A stretch of DNA of 64,000 nucleotides from Odobenus rosmarus divergens (GCF_000321225.1 NW_004450480.1:3620770-3684769), one strand, 5' to 3'. Positions 29,681 to 40,810 are shown, numbered from the stretch's first letter. Numbers and translations: made by a program. The notes: generated by a model from the sequence alone, not told the origin.

Positions 29681-29744
29681 GGGAGGAGACGTGCGCTATC
29701 TCTCCTGGTGAGGTTAACATCACGGGGAGGCAGGACGTGGTCCA

Positions 29745-30085
29745 TCTGTCTTACTTTGGGTTTCCCCAGAAGTAGATCCTGAGATAAAGCTTCAAGTGCA
29801 AGTCGTTCATTTGGGGGTGATCATGGGGGAAGCAAGATGAGAGGAGGAAGCCAATAAAAAGAACATTGCCGAGCCAAACATTACTGGGGAACACTGGAGC
29901 TGTGCAGAACCTCCCAGAAGAGAGCCAGGGTCTATCTACACTAGAGCAGTCCCAGATTGTGGGCTGCCCTATGGGTGTGGGCAGGGAAGGCTGCAGCACC
30001 CAAGAAAGGCTCCCCAGGAGTCGGCATTTGGGTTGGGCATGGCCACGCACGGGAGGGCCTGCCTTCTCCACCACCATGCATCCAT
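29745..30085 (+). mobile_element. Unnamed interspersed repeat, family A copy 1
   Basis: TTTCCCCAGAAGTAGATCCT, GAGATAAAGCTTCAAGTGCA and AGTCGTTCATTTGGGGGTGA share a layout with 40815, 43740 and 48465 (AGCAGACC...GTGCAAG...TTTAT...GAAGYGAG). It looks like a mammalian dispersed repeat, possibly LTR-derived. Family not identified. Confidence 0.4.
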
Positions 30086-30355
30086 CTGCCCAGTCATTCA
30101 ACCTCGGGGCCAGGCCCGGTGCTAGGTGCTGGGGAAAGAATCTTCATTAAGACAGATATAATCCCCTCACCCACAGGGGGAATAAAAAGTGGGGAGACAA
30201 ATAAAAACTGAGTCTACAGAAATTGACAACGGTGGGGAAATGACAATTCAGCCATTCATCCAGTCCTCGAACTTTTACTAAGCACCTACCATGTGGTGGT
30301 CCTAATTCTTAACATGGGGATGAGGCAAAAATTATGAGCCCTCAAGCAACTCTTA
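30086..30355 (-). mobile_element. Two L2 3-prime pieces, reverse
   Basis: CCAGTCATTCAACCTCGGGG, GGTGCTAGGTGCTGGGGAAA and ATTAAGACAGATATAATCCC form one; CAGCCATTCATCCAGTCCTC, CTAAGCACCTACCATGTGG form a second immediately after. Confidence 0.62.
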
Positions 30356-30750
30356 CATTTTTTGTTGTTGTTGTTCTTAGGATTTTTTTTTTTATTATTA
30401 AGGAAAAAAACGTCCTCACTGCTCCAGATGGGTCATGAGGCATTGAAATCCAGCTGCAGGGACACATAATGAGTGGGCCCATCATTTACATTTGGTCAGA
30501 GAAGCCCCTCTCCTCCTGTCCCCTTACCCTCCCTGCACCCAGGGTACTACCTCAGCCTGTGAGCCTGACCCTGAGAATGTCCTTCAGTGAATGGCAGACT
30601 CCCAAAAGAAATGCAGCAGAAGGAGGTACTCTGGCTCCATTCCTGAGACCCTGACTTCTCTTGGGGGGGGGTGGCACCTGCAGAGAGCCCTGACGGCCCC
30701 AGAGGAAGGAGGGTTCCCCAGGTCCACCTGCAGAAATCACACCCCCCTCC
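30356..30750. other. Unassigned DNA
   Basis: Short (TTG)n at 30363-30374 and homopolymer T and A runs. No gene. Confidence 0.45.
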
Positions 30751-30751
30751 A

Positions 30752-30949
30752 TTTTTTTTTTAAGATTTTATTTATTTATTTGACAGAGAGAGACGCAGCG
30801 AGAGAGGGAACACAAGCAGGGGGAGTGGGAGAGGGAGAAGCAGGCTTCCCGCGGAGCAGGGAGCCCGATGCGGGGCTCGATCCCAGGACCCTGGGATCAT
30901 GACCTGAGCCCAAGGCAGACGCTTAACGACTGAGCCACCCAGGTGCCCC
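30752..30949 (-). mobile_element. SINEC copy, near-consensus
   Basis: T-run, AAGATTTTATTTATTTATTT, CAAGCAGGGGGAGTGGGAGA, CCCGATGCGGGGCTCGATCC and head GACTGAGCCACCCAGGTGCC. One of the least diverged copies and a good subtype reference. Confidence 0.97.
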
Positions 30950-31226
30950 CCCCAATTCTGCCCAGCTACCTCTGGCACTCTGAAACCTGGCCCCCTTAGC
31001 ATGTAAAAAAAAAGGGAGACATCACCACAATCTGGCTCAATGCCCTCCTAAACACCAAATGAATTATTTGTATGAGATTCCTCATTAAACTGATGTTGGC
31101 AGAATGTTGTGTGATCTCAGCATCAAACGCTGGTCTTCGGTCATAGTATCTGTCCATCAGGAAACAAAGACAGATACCCTTGTGGCACACATTACAGACA
31201 TCAAACCCTGGGCTTTGGGCTGTTAT

Positions 31227-31257
<31 letters not shown>

Positions 31258-31385
31258 AGAGAGAGGCAGAAGGTACAACTTTGAGGATTGCAAACCTACT
31301 TATTCTGGGTTGTTTTTTTTTCCCAACGTGATGTGGAGTGAATCCCTTTCTTTTGGTCATGCCTTCACTGCGTTCCTGTAATTTG
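30950..31385. other. Unassigned DNA with (CAA)n
   Basis: A (CAA)9 microsatellite lies at 31231-31257. No gene or named repeat otherwise. Confidence 0.5.
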
Positions 31386-31775
31386 GATTGGGGGCTGGGC
31401 GGGGGGGGGCTGGTCTAGCAGGTTTTAAAAAGAATCTCAGGAAAAGCCATCCGTCTGGGTCAGGCGATGGGGTCCACTGGTGCCGGGCTGGGGGTGGGAG
31501 AAGCAGCGATGGGAGGTCAGCTCAGCCCTACCCTTCACTGGGCCAGCTCTATGCAGCGCACACCCAACATTGTTTTGGGCTCAATGATCTCCTCAAAGGT
31601 TCTTTTCCCTCCCTTTTGCAAACAATTTGCCTTGAGTCCTGCGGGCCCTGCATCTATCTGTGCAGGCTGGACACCTCCTCTCAGGGTCACCTAGACAAAA
31701 CTGGGCCAGGACCAGTCACAGGGAGCTGGGTGTCAGCAGCAGCCCCCGGCTGGCCCTCACCTCCCCGTAACCTCT
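31386..31775. other. GC-rich unassigned DNA
   Basis: Start of the longest open frame in the window (31388-32125, 245 codons). It continues into an L2 element and a SINE, so it is chance openness. G-run GGGCGGGGGGGGGCTGG at about 31398. Confidence 0.5.
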
Positions 31776-31779
31776 GCGT

Positions 31780-32560
31780 ACAACAGTCTTGGGAGCCTCC
31801 TGAAATGCGCAACTGCTCCTGGGGGCTTCCCTGCCCAATGCCTGCAGCGTTCCCTGTGCTCCTTGGGATGAAGCCCTCACTCCTTGGCACAACCTCAAAG
31901 CTCCCCTTTCAACCCCCGTGCTCTAGCTCCCAGTCTCATCTCTCTCTTCCTCCACCTCCGCACTCAGGCAAACCCAATTCCCTGCTCTGCCCTGAACACG
32001 CCAAGACACCTGCAAATGTCCTTCCCTCTCCTGGGAAAGGACTTCTCCCTTCCAGTCCCTCTTACCACCCTAGACCCCTCTTTCCATTGAACCCATTTTT
32101 CCTCTTCTTTCAAGACTTGGCTTAGGGACGCCTGGGTGGCTCAGTCACTAAGCGTCTGCCTTTGGCTCAGGTCCTGATCCCGGGGTCCTGGAATCGAGCC
32201 CCGCATCAGGCTCCCTGCTCCGTGGGAAGACGGCTTCTCCCTCTCCCACCCCCTCTGCTTGTGTTCCCGCTCTCGCTGTCTCTCTCTCTGTTAAATAAAT
32301 AAATAAAATCTTAAAAAAAAAAAAAAAAAAGACTTGGCGTAGACGCCACTTTCTCCAGCTAGCCTTCCCTGAGCCCTTACACTTGGGTGAGATGCTCCTC
32401 CCACCACCACAACTATCTGATCACTGCCTGTTCCCGGGCCCACCCTCTCCTTGACAGGCTCTCTGTCTTATTTTTAACTGGCACTGTTTCTCAGAGCTCC
32501 TGGTGTGGGGCACAGGCTCTGTAAGTGTGTGCAGGATGAGTAAACAAACGAACGCTAGGC
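31780..32560 (+). mobile_element. L2 3-prime region split by a SINE
   Basis: CTTGGGATGAAGCCCTCACT, AAAGCTCCCCTTTCAACCCC, GACACCTGCAAATGTCCTTC and, after the SINE, AGACGCCACTTTCTCCAGCT, AGCCTTCCCTGAGCCCTTAC and CTGTAAGTGTGTGCAGGATG follow L2 order. This removes the coding case for the 245-codon frame. Confidence 0.6.
32126..32328 (+). mobile_element. SINEC copy inside L2
   Basis: GACGCCTGGGTGGCTCAGTC head, GGAATCGAGCCCCGCATC, TGCTTGTGTTCCCGCTCTC and AAATAAATAAATAAAATC tail. Target-site duplication AAGACTTGGCTTAG / AAGACTTGGCGTAG (32112-32125, 32329-32342). Confidence 0.96.
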
Positions 32561-33239
32561 ATTCAGTCCGCTGCTGAAACAGGGTTCTACGCCAGAGCTG
32601 TGAGGAGTGCGCTCGGCCCACCGGTTACCAGTTTGCAACAAATTCAGTGTAGACATGGAGAGTAAGTGTTCCAGAAACCTTTACAACACTTTAACTGAGC
32701 ACTTTCATGCCTGCCCAATCGAATGGCAGAAATGCCGGGCTTATATTTTGTATGCCTTTGTTATGTATATTCATATATACCTTTTTTTCTCTTTTATGAA
32801 AGTATTGGTCTGCAGTGGATTAAAAATCTTAAAAAATGGTCCTTTATCCAGATATTTTGAGAAGCGCTGTTCTACACCTTTCCTAGGATGACAACATGGA
32901 AGCGGGGAAGGGGACAGATAATGTGGGTGTGTGTGTGTGTGTGTATTGCTTGTGGGGAGGGGGAACAACAGGAAAGGGAAGGATTAGAAGCAAAACCTGC
33001 CTGAATATGAGTTTGCAGGGAATTCTTTCCCGTATGATGCCCTCAAAGAAACTTTCTCAGAATCCAACAGCTCAGACAATTAACAGCTCATAGAACAGTC
33101 GGCGAAACCCTGAGCCCCCAAATGAAGAATAAATTGTAGCTATTAAGATCATCCTATTTGCCTAACTGACCCAGACAGACCCATGTCAGGGGACCCACAT
33201 CCTCCAAATGTGTCCCTCTCTCCCACCCAGGAGACATGA
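32561..33239. other. Unique DNA with a (TG)n run
   Basis: (GT)n at 32926-32944. No gene or confidently named repeat. Confidence 0.45.
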
Positions 33240-33610
33240 TTTTTAAATTTGTTTCCTCACTTTCCCCAAATCTGGCTTCCATTAGAGAACTATTTCGCAA
33301 ATTAACCTCTGTGCCCTTGCAAGTAAAGAATGCAGGAGATTGCCATCAACTATTTTCTCCTGGTTTGAACATGCCATGTGCATTTAAAAGGCGGCAGAGA
33401 TTTCCAGGACAGAAGTGGTAGCGAAGGCATCATTTTGGTAACTGTTCTTTGAAAATCCGCACAAAGTTGTTGTAATGAGAGGTACCGCTTTGCTCCCCAA
33501 GCAGTCCCTCACGGTGCCATCCGGAGGCCAGCATTTAATTGATGCTAAGGAATTTCACATTAAATCACCCTCCAAGTGCTGAGCAAGTAGAAAAATGAGG
33601 TCCGTGGAGC
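33240..33610. promoter_or_regulatory. Candidate conserved non-coding element
   Basis: Repeat-free. Homeodomain-type TTTAATTGATG and CATTAAATCA lie 40 bp apart near 33530-33570, and ATTTTTAAATTTG lies at the left edge. Looks like constrained non-coding sequence in composition only; alignment would decide. Confidence 0.25.
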
Positions 33611-33904
33611 CAAGAGGCTATGTGGTTGGGGACCCAAGTAACAGATGAACTTTATCTGTGTTCGTGAGGAGAGATGGAATGAGTCACTGGTGGCCCCAGC
33701 ACCACTGAGTTATCATTCTTCACACTTGCAAAGAAAAAGGTCAGAACGCAGGGTAGTGATCATGCATTCAAGGCTCACATTCAGTCTCCCCAGAAACGCT
33801 TTTCTTGGCTGTGGCCTCCAGAATAGGACACATTGGGTTAAACACACATTAGTAGAAAAGTTCAGGGCCCAAGGTGTAATTTCAGAAACTCCGAACTGAG
33901 TTTC
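33611..33904. other. Unassigned DNA
   Basis: No gene signal. Confidence 0.4.
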
Positions 33905-34402
33905 CAACTCAGGCATTTAGGTAAATGGATACAGACCACGGGCTGGAATAGAATTGCTTCTGAGTCTAAGCCCGTGGTCCTGGATCCATACCTGTCCATG
34001 CTAATCCGGGTGTGGCCATGAGACTCGATTTGACCAATGGGACAGGAGCAAGTGTGACCCAACTAAAGACCTGAAAAGTGCCTGTGACTTAGCACTTGCT
34101 CTCTTCTGCTTTTTGGAACCCCGAGGCTAGCCCCACGTAAACAAGCCCAGGCTAGCCCACGGGAGGATATGAGGCCTTGGGGAGCAGAGACAAACCATCC
34201 CAGCCCAAAGACCTTCAAGACCAACTAGCCTGAGCACTGTCAGATATGAGAGTGAGGCCATGCTAGCCCTAGCAAAGAGTAGTCAGGGAGCCCAGACAAG
34301 ACAAACCACCCAGCTGACTCACAGAATCATACAAAATAACAACTATTTGTTGTTTTAAGCCAGTAAGGTACTTTGTTATGTAGCAACAGCTAACTGATAC
34401 AC
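33905..34402 (+). mobile_element. MaLR LTR with terminal-region hairpin
   Basis: GACTCGATTTGACCAATGGG, CACTTGCTCTCTTCTGCTTT, GGAGCAGAGACAAACCATCC, CAGCTGACTCACAGAATCAT, TGTTGTTTTAAGCCAGTAAG and GCAACAGCTAACTGATACAC in LTR order. 33927-33944 and 33969-33987 form an imperfect hairpin around an 11-bp perfect stem. Confidence 0.68.
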
Positions 34403-34500
34403 ACTCATTCATTCATTCATTCATTTGTCCATTTGTTCAGTTAACAAATACTTGTTGAGTGTCTCCTTTGGGTCATTGTGCTAGGCACAAAGGTAAATGA
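34403..34500 (-). mobile_element. L2 terminus with (CATT)n
   Basis: Five CATT units, then AACAAATACTTGTTGAGTG and GTGCTAGGCACAAAGG match the reverse L2 3-prime end. Confidence 0.7.
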
Positions 34501-34639
34501 GCTTCGGCCACGAGCCTTTTGAAACCAAGGATGTAGCTTATTTTTCTCTGTATCTTGGGCCTAATGTAGTCTGGCTTATAGGATGTACTCAAAAATTTTG
34601 TCTTATAAATACATGACTTGGAATAAATCCCAGGGGGAG

Positions 34640-35765
34640 AATTATAGACCTCAAACTTTAAAAGCACATATTGCTTGACTCAGCAGTTCCACTTCTGAGA
34701 GTTTAAGGAAATATTTTCTGACACATGCAAAAATTTAATTACAAAAACGTTCTATCGTAGCCTTGTTTACAGTAGCTTCATTTGATTTGGTTGAAAACAC
34801 ATTGGTTGCAATTGTGGTTTCATCTCTGACAATTTGATTGGAAAGAATATTACCAACCATGGGTATGAATAATTTTGATTCACAGTAAGGTGTCTTTATG
34901 ACGTTTTCGTATCTTTAGACACAAAATATTTATATATTTTTCAGAAATATTAGGGTTTTATTTTTTTTCTACTTTTAAAATTTCGAATTCCCTTTCAGCC
35001 AACATGCTCTGGGCTGCTAATAAGATGAAGCAGAAAACAAGTTAGTTAAATGGCTACACAAGCATGAAGTGAATGTTTATTATTAATATGTAATATGGTA
35101 GAGATATGGTAGATATCTCTGTTTACATCAAAAGATGGTCAGGGTTCTCCAGAGAAACAGAAGAGGGGGAAAAGAGAGTTTTAAGGAATTGGCTCACGTG
35201 AATTGTGGGGGCTGCCAAGTCTGAAATTTGTAGGGCAGGCTGAGAACTGAGGCAAGATTTCTATATTACAGGCTCAAGGCAGAATTCCTTCTTCTCCAGG
35301 AAATCCCAGTTTTTGCTCTTAAGCCTTTCAACTGATTGGATAAGGCCCACCCAAATTATCAAGGATAATCTCCTTAAAGTCAACTCCTTGTAGATATGAA
35401 TCACAGCTACAAAATACCTTCACAGAAGCACAGTAGACTAGTGTTTGACCAAACACTGGGGCTTCATAGCCTAACCAAGTTAAGATATCAAATGTAATCA
35501 TCACTGTCATGGTGTAAGTTGAAAAAAAAAATCAAGTCACAAAATAGAATAATTTAGGCCTATTTTTAAAAAATAAAAATAACAACATATATGTACAGAA
35601 AGGAAATCAGGAAAGATACACACAAATATGTTAACAATGGTTGTCTTGGGGAGGGTTAGATAATTGTTGGTCTCTCTCTCTTTTTTCCTTGTCTGGTTTT
35701 TTTGTTTTGCCTGTAAAGAGAAGGTTCTGCTATTGAAGGACAACAAATACATAAAAGAAACATTG
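34640..35765 (+). mobile_element. LINE-like repeat split by an LTR-like element
   Basis: First half 34670-35110 (ATTGCTTGACTCAGCAGTTC, CACTTCTGAGAGTTTAAGG) and second half 35525-35750 (ATATATGTACAGAAAGGAAA, AACAATGGTTGTCTTGGGGA) read as consecutive parts of one common mammalian LINE-like repeat, interrupted by the element at 35140-35515. Confidence 0.5.
35140..35515 (+). mobile_element. LTR-like mammalian repeat
   Basis: TCAGGGTTCTCCAGAGAAAC, TTTTAAGGAATTGGCTCACG, GGGGGCTGCCAAGTCTGAAA, CTTTCAACTGATTGGATAAG, GTGTTTGACCAAACACTGGG and AATCATCACTGTCATGG. A very common dispersed mammalian sequence; subfamily not named here. Confidence 0.55.
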
Positions 35766-37345
35766 AATTAAAGAATCTTGCCAATGCCTTTTAGCCCCAG
35801 CCCACCAGGAATACACCCGTCATTGAAGAAGCTGGGTTTACCGTTGAGGTGAGGAAAAACGCACACCATGCATGTTAGAAAGAACCTAGTGTAGGATCTG
35901 GGCTTCAGATGGGTAATTTGGGGGAAGGTGAAGGAAGCAAGCTCACTCAGAGAGCAGGGGCAATTCTATGATTGGGCATAACCATAAATCCTATCTATAT
36001 GGAAGGCGGACCAAAGCTATAACGGATAAAGCATCAGCAGTCACTCCTGTCAGCTGAGAGAGGGGGCTGTTCAGCATTTTGTGAGTTGCACAGTGACCAT
36101 GTTTTCTGGCTGACTTTATTACGGCCACAGAGTGACCTTATCTGATGTTGGTGTTCTGTGAATTTGGGTCTGTCCCAAAGGAGAACAATATAGCCTAGCT
36201 GTGAATGTTCCCGGATGTCAGAAGTTGCTTTTTTCTTTTCTCAACCCAGATAGGGAAGAGAGTAGGAGCTTTATTTGCACTTAAAAAAAAAAAAAAAAAA
36301 ACAGCTTTATTTTTAGCAACTGATTCTTTCTGTTTGTTTAACCATATTTTCCCGAAAGTATTTATTTAGCAAAGTGAACCAGGGCTGATTTTTCGATCAC
36401 TGGTGCACAGTCATAAACCTTGAGGGCTCTATCTATACAAGGCATGCAATGACGAACACTTACATTGTTTCCAGCCTGCAGGTGATGGTAGCTTATGTTG
36501 TTTCCTTCTTAATCCGATCCCAAACAGAGCATCCCTGATTGGAAATGTGGAGACATTTAAAAGTAGAAAAGTATGAAACAAACAAAAACTTCACATTAAA
36601 AAAAAAAAAAGTACAGAGAGGAATTGCTGAGAGATGCATAAAAAGCTGCAAAATCATTCCAGGCAAAATTTCCCCTTGGCACACAAAAATCTGTTCTTTG
36701 CATAAACAGAATGACTAAAACTTTTCATTATCAATGAATTCAACATCCCAACCACACTGGCAGCTTAAAGAATTTACTTTTGGCCAAATTGCTTCTGACC
36801 AAATTGTCTACTCTGATGTGTAACGAGAAAATATCCGAGATAACCTGAAACATCCGACAAGAAGGTTAGTCAAGAAAAGCTACAGAAATCATGGCTCGTC
36901 CAAATGAGTGCAACATGTGCATTTAAAGCAGCGTCAATGCACATTGATCTTGAAAGGAGGAAATGAATCCTGGTAAACATTAAGGAAAGAGTTACAGGTA
37001 TAAGTAAGCCCAATTTAGTTGGCCATGAAGCCACCTCTAGGACTTTGACCAACAGATACTCTCTTCTCTTAAAAATCACTCATGTTACTACTGTTTATTC
37101 AGTTCATCAAACCTAATATTTCCTATTAGGCTGGCTATTTCAGAACATAAGTATCAAGTGGGAGGCAAATCCACTTAAAGCCAAAAGGGTAAGGGTGATT
37201 CTAAGGATATACCACCCAGTCAAGTCTCCAGGAAGAAGAGGCTGAAGCATCAACTCATGTCAACCCACAAACAAAGCGCTTTCTCCCTGAGAGAGATTTT
37301 ACTCTTTAAGTAAACCATGTGGACTTCCTCCTCCTGGACTTTGGT
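35766..37345. promoter_or_regulatory. AT-rich repeat-free island, candidate CNE cluster
   Basis: About 1.6 kb with no repeat I can recognise apart from A-runs at about 36281-36300 and 36598-36611. Contains a perfect MEF2 consensus TTATTTTTAG (36307-36316) and several AT-rich homeodomain or forkhead-like cores. No splice-flanked open frame. Enhancer character is inference. Confidence 0.3.
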
Positions 37346-37351
37346 TTAAAA

Positions 37352-38052
37352 AAAAAAAATTGTTTTGAACAGCGTTATTGAGGTATAACTGACATACAAT
37401 AAACCGCACATCTGGTGAGTTTTGATATCTTGATATACCTATGTAACTATAACTACTGCCAAGATAAGGAACATATCCATTCCCTCCAGAAGTTTCCTCA
37501 TGCCCTCTTATTCTCTCCTTTCCATCCCTTCAGGCAACCACCTCTGCTTTCTGTCACTATAGCTTAGTTTGCTTTCTCTAGAATCTTACATTATTGTCAG
37601 TGTCAGCAATTCATTCCTTTTGATTGCTGAGTAGTATTCCATTGCAGGGATGAATCACATTTTATTCATGTATGTACTGGTTGATGGACACTTGAATTAT
37701 TTCCAGTTTGGGCCTATTAGAAGCAAAGCTGCTAGGGGCACCTGGGTGGCTCAGCGTGTTGAGCATCTGACTCTTGGTTTTGGCTCAGGTCATGATCTCA
37801 TGGTCATGAGATCGAGCCCTGCATCGGGCTCTGCGCTTAGCTGGATGTCTGCTTGAGATTCTCTCTCCCTCTCCCTCTGTCCCTACTCTCTCTCTCAAAT
37901 AAATAATAACAATAAAAAGCAGCAAAGCTGCTATGAACATTCATGTTCAGGTCTCTGTATGGACATACGCTATCCTTTCTCATGGGTGAACATCTAGAAG
38001 TGGAATGGCCTGATCATGTGGTAAGTGTGTTTAACCTCTAAGAAACTGTCAA
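37352..38052 (-). mobile_element. L1 3-prime half, reverse, split by SINEs
   Basis: TTATTGAGGTATAACTGACA, AACATATCCATTCCCTCCAG, CAGGCAACCACCTCTGCTTT, GAGTAGTATTCCATTGCAGG, GTTGATGGACACTTGAATTA, CTGCTATGAACATTCATG and GTGGAATGGCCTGATCATGT match reverse L1 in order. Frames are destroyed. Confidence 0.8.
37735..37920 (+). mobile_element. SINEC copy inside L1
   Basis: GGGCACCTGGGTGGCTCAGC head, AGATCGAGCCCTGCATCGGG, AAATAAATAATAACAATAAA tail. Perfect 13-bp target-site duplication AGCAAAGCTGCTA (37722-37734, 37921-37933). Confidence 0.96.
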
Positions 38053-38240
38053 GGGGTGCCTGGGTGGCTCAGTCGGTTAAGCATCTGCCTTTGGCTCAGG
38101 TCATGATCCCAGGGTCCTGGGATCAAGTCCCACTTTGGGCTCCTTGCTCGGTGGGGAGCCTACTTCTCCTTCTGCCTGCCACTCCCCCTGCTTGTGTGCA
38201 CTCTCTCTCTCTCTCTGACAAATAAATAAATAAAATCTTT
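38053..38240 (+). mobile_element. SINEC copy at L1 edge
   Basis: GGGTGCCTGGGTGGCTCAGT head, GGGATCAAGTCCCACTTTGG, CACTCCCCCTGCTTGTGTG and AAATAAATAAATAAAATC. Its A-tail has grown into the GAAA array that follows. Confidence 0.95.
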
Positions 38241-38314
38241 GAAAGACGAAAGAAAGAAAAAAAGAAAGAAAGAAAGAAAGAAAGAAAAAAAGAAAGAGAA
38301 AGAAAGAAAAAAAT
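38241..38314 (+). repeat. (GAAA)n array seeded by a SINE tail
   Basis: About 74 bp of pure purine GAAA/AAAG units on the + strand, continuous with the SINE tail. Expected to be length-variable. Confidence 0.95.
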
Positions 38315-39597
38315 TGCAAAACTGCAGGGTGTGAGGGTCTCAACTTCGTTTTAAACCCGGGGAGAAGTCCCTAGGAAGGTTGCCCTGGAGGCAAGCATCT
38401 TGCAGAGCAGAGCTGGTTAGAAACAGGGGCGAACGAGCAGGGGTTCACGGGGAAGTGGGGAGGGCCCGTCTGATCCAAGAGCTGGTGGGCCCTGCGGGCC
38501 GTGCTCCCGTGAGCCCAGCCTGTGAGAGGCTGTAGAAGCGGAGGGGCATGAGAATTCTAGGGAGCGGCTCTGGTGATGTGATTTTGCGGGTGTCAATAGA
38601 TATTTGTGGAATGAATAAGTGAGGGTCAGGGGAGGCTGAACGGGAAGAGGCATGGGGCTCGGGTTCTGAGGACAGAAAGCAAAGAGCCCGTGAGAGAGAG
38701 GACTGGAAACGTGTTGGCAGGGCTGCCACCCACTGTCATTTTACAGAGTGCCCCGAATTGGGATGGCAGTGTCTCTTCAATGCTGGGACAATGACAGTTC
38801 TAAGGCTTGCATCCGTAATCCTGCCAAACAAATTGCTGTTTTTAAATCTCACGGTTAAAGAGGTATTTGATGTCTCTTGAGCATTGGCCAGTGGGTTTTC
38901 TGATGGGACTCCATGATGGGATGTAACACAAGCCAAGTAAAGAGGCGACTTGACCGGCTCCCTTCTCACAGCCCCCCCCCGCCCCTTCCTGGCCCACCTT
39001 GCAGACCCTCTGCACCCTGCAGTCATTCTTCTCTGCTTCTCCCGTTAGTTGGAATCACTGGCTCTGGGGTCTTTGCTGGCTTGCTAGTGGCTCAGTCCCA
39101 TAGCCTTCCTCAGGTCTGCTTCTCCTGGTCTTGGGGCCACGCTGGGTCCTGCCCCCAGCCCCTCCTGGCTTTCTCTCTTTCCAAGGCCTGCAGGCCCCTG
39201 TCCTCCTACCAAGCTCGAGGCCCACAAGCCCCTGGTCCTGGGAAGCTGTGATTCAGTCTCCGCAAAGGCCTCAGCCAGCCCCACACAGAGGCGGGGAGCT
39301 GCTGGTACAGACTTTCAGAGCCTCAGATTGGAGCAGAAGAGCCAGATTCTTACAGTCTCTGTAGATCAACCCCTGGATGGGGGCGGCCCCTGGCAGCGGG
39401 TGAGGGCTTGGGTGAACAGAGGGCATTCTGACAGCAATCCCAGCGGCGGGGAGAACCAAGCCTTCCCTAACGGGCTTGGGGGTGGGGGGGATGTGGGTGG
39501 TACAGGACAGCTTTCACTGCACCTACCTTCTCTCCCACTTACCCCTGGCCTCCACCTATGGCCTCCTGTTCTTCTCTGTTGCCAAGCTTCTTTTTGT
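38315..39597. other. Unassigned GC-rich DNA
   Basis: 38590-38630 (TCAATAGATATTTGTGGAAT) may be a short L2 terminus. No gene: frames of 60-112 codons on both strands overlap and have chance composition. Confidence 0.45.
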
Positions 39598-39799
39598 TGT
39601 TGTTGTTTTTTAAGATTTTATTTATTCACTTGAGAGAGAGAGAGCAAGCAAGCATGAGGAATAGGGGGAGTGGCAGAGGGAGAGGGAGAAGCAGACTCCC
39701 CGCCGAGCAGGGAGCTCTACGAGGGACTCGATCCCAGGACCCTGGGATCATGACCTGAGCCGAAGGCAGACACTTAACCGGCTGAGCCACCCAGGTGCT
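39598..39799 (-). mobile_element. SINEC copy, last before a 15-kb SINE-free gap
   Basis: TTGTTGTTGTT tail drift, AAGATTTTATTTATTCACTT, CCCGCCGAGCAGGGAGCTC, CCCTGGGATCATGACCTGAG and head GGCTGAGCCACCCAGGTGCT. Flanks TGCCAAGCTTCTTTTTGT / TGCCAATCTCCTTTTTAT. Confidence 0.95.
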
Positions 39800-39847
39800 C
39801 TGCCAATCTCCTTTTTATAAATCACTACCAAGGAGAACCAACCAAGA

Positions 39848-39985
39848 ACCTAGCTAACATTTATTGGGTGCTTGCTATCATAGATAGTAGGCACTGTGCT
39901 CACCACTGCCCATATATGATCTCATTTAAGTTCTCAGAAACTCAATGGTTCAGTGGTATTTAAGCTTCATTTAATCGCTGAGGAA
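39848..39985 (-). mobile_element. MIR fragment
   Basis: CTAACATTTATTGGGTGCTT, GTAGGCACTGTGCTCACCAC and TATGATCTCATTTAAGTTCT match reverse MIR. Confidence 0.65.
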
Positions 39986-39989
39986 AATG

Positions 39990-40400
39990 CCAGAAGTCTT
40001 CCTACAAGAATTGTTTCTGCCATGTCACCTCCTAGCTCAAACACCTCTCATGACTCCCACTTACCGTCAGAATAAAAGTCCAGTGTCCTAAGTCAGCATC
40101 CAGCCCTGTCCTATTTGTCCTGAGTCTCCTTTTTCACAATGCTTCCTTCTTCACTCCTGCCAGACAGCTCCCTTTGCTAGTACCCTAACCCGGCCTGCCC
40201 CAGCCCGCTTCTAGACTCGCTCGGTTTAGCAGCCTGACTGTGCCTATCCATTCCTTCTTCATTTCTTAACTTACTCATCTGCTCATTTACTACAGACCTA
40301 AGATATATATATATGTGAGGCTGTGTGTTAGGTGCAGGGGACACAGTGCCGACCAGACCTGGCCTGTCTGCCCCCTTTGGAGCCTTAGACTCTAACAAGA
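39990..40400. mobile_element. L2 pieces, forward then reverse
   Basis: Forward at 40010-40175 (CACCTCTCATGACTCCCACT, AATAAAAGTCCAGTGTCCTA). Reverse at 40245-40400 (TGTGTTAGGTGCAGGGGACA, GGAGCCTTAGACTCTAAC). Two independent old L2 fragments. Confidence 0.55.
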
Positions 40401-40810
40401 AACACGGACATTATTCAAATATTTGCCAAAACTTTCCCCAGGGCTAAGAGGGAGGCTCAAGGTGTGTTGAGAGTTTAAAAAACATCCAAAACATAGAGCA
40501 GTACTAAGCACCCTCCAGGAGCTGGCCACTCTCACAAGGCCATGGATGTGACTGCTTATAACGACTGCCCTCTGTCTTCAGACCCCACTTTCTTTGGGGG
40601 GCTCTACTTAAGCATTCCTGTCTTTTGAGTCCTCTGCGTCCTCCTCCAATAAGCGTGCTCACTGTAAAGCACCGTCTCTTGCAGATCAGTTGTAAGAGGC
40701 TTGTCAATAATAGTAATTTATCCAAGGGCTCAGTCTGTGTCAGGTTCTCCATACACACCGGCGCTGCTCACTAATTACAACAACCCCCACGATAACCCTG
40801 TTTCTTCTCA
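40401..40810. other. Unassigned DNA
   Basis: No gene or named repeat. Confidence 0.4.

Noticed and set aside
31388..32125. Longest open frame (245 codons, + strand)
   Set aside because: It runs from GC-rich unassigned DNA into an L2 element and ends where a SINE begins. Composition is low-complexity S/P/L with no domain, and there is no splice or codon-bias signature.
36281..36611. A-runs as tails of processed pseudogenes
   Set aside because: No spliced-gene body or flanking target-site duplication is visible on either side. The surrounding sequence looks unique.
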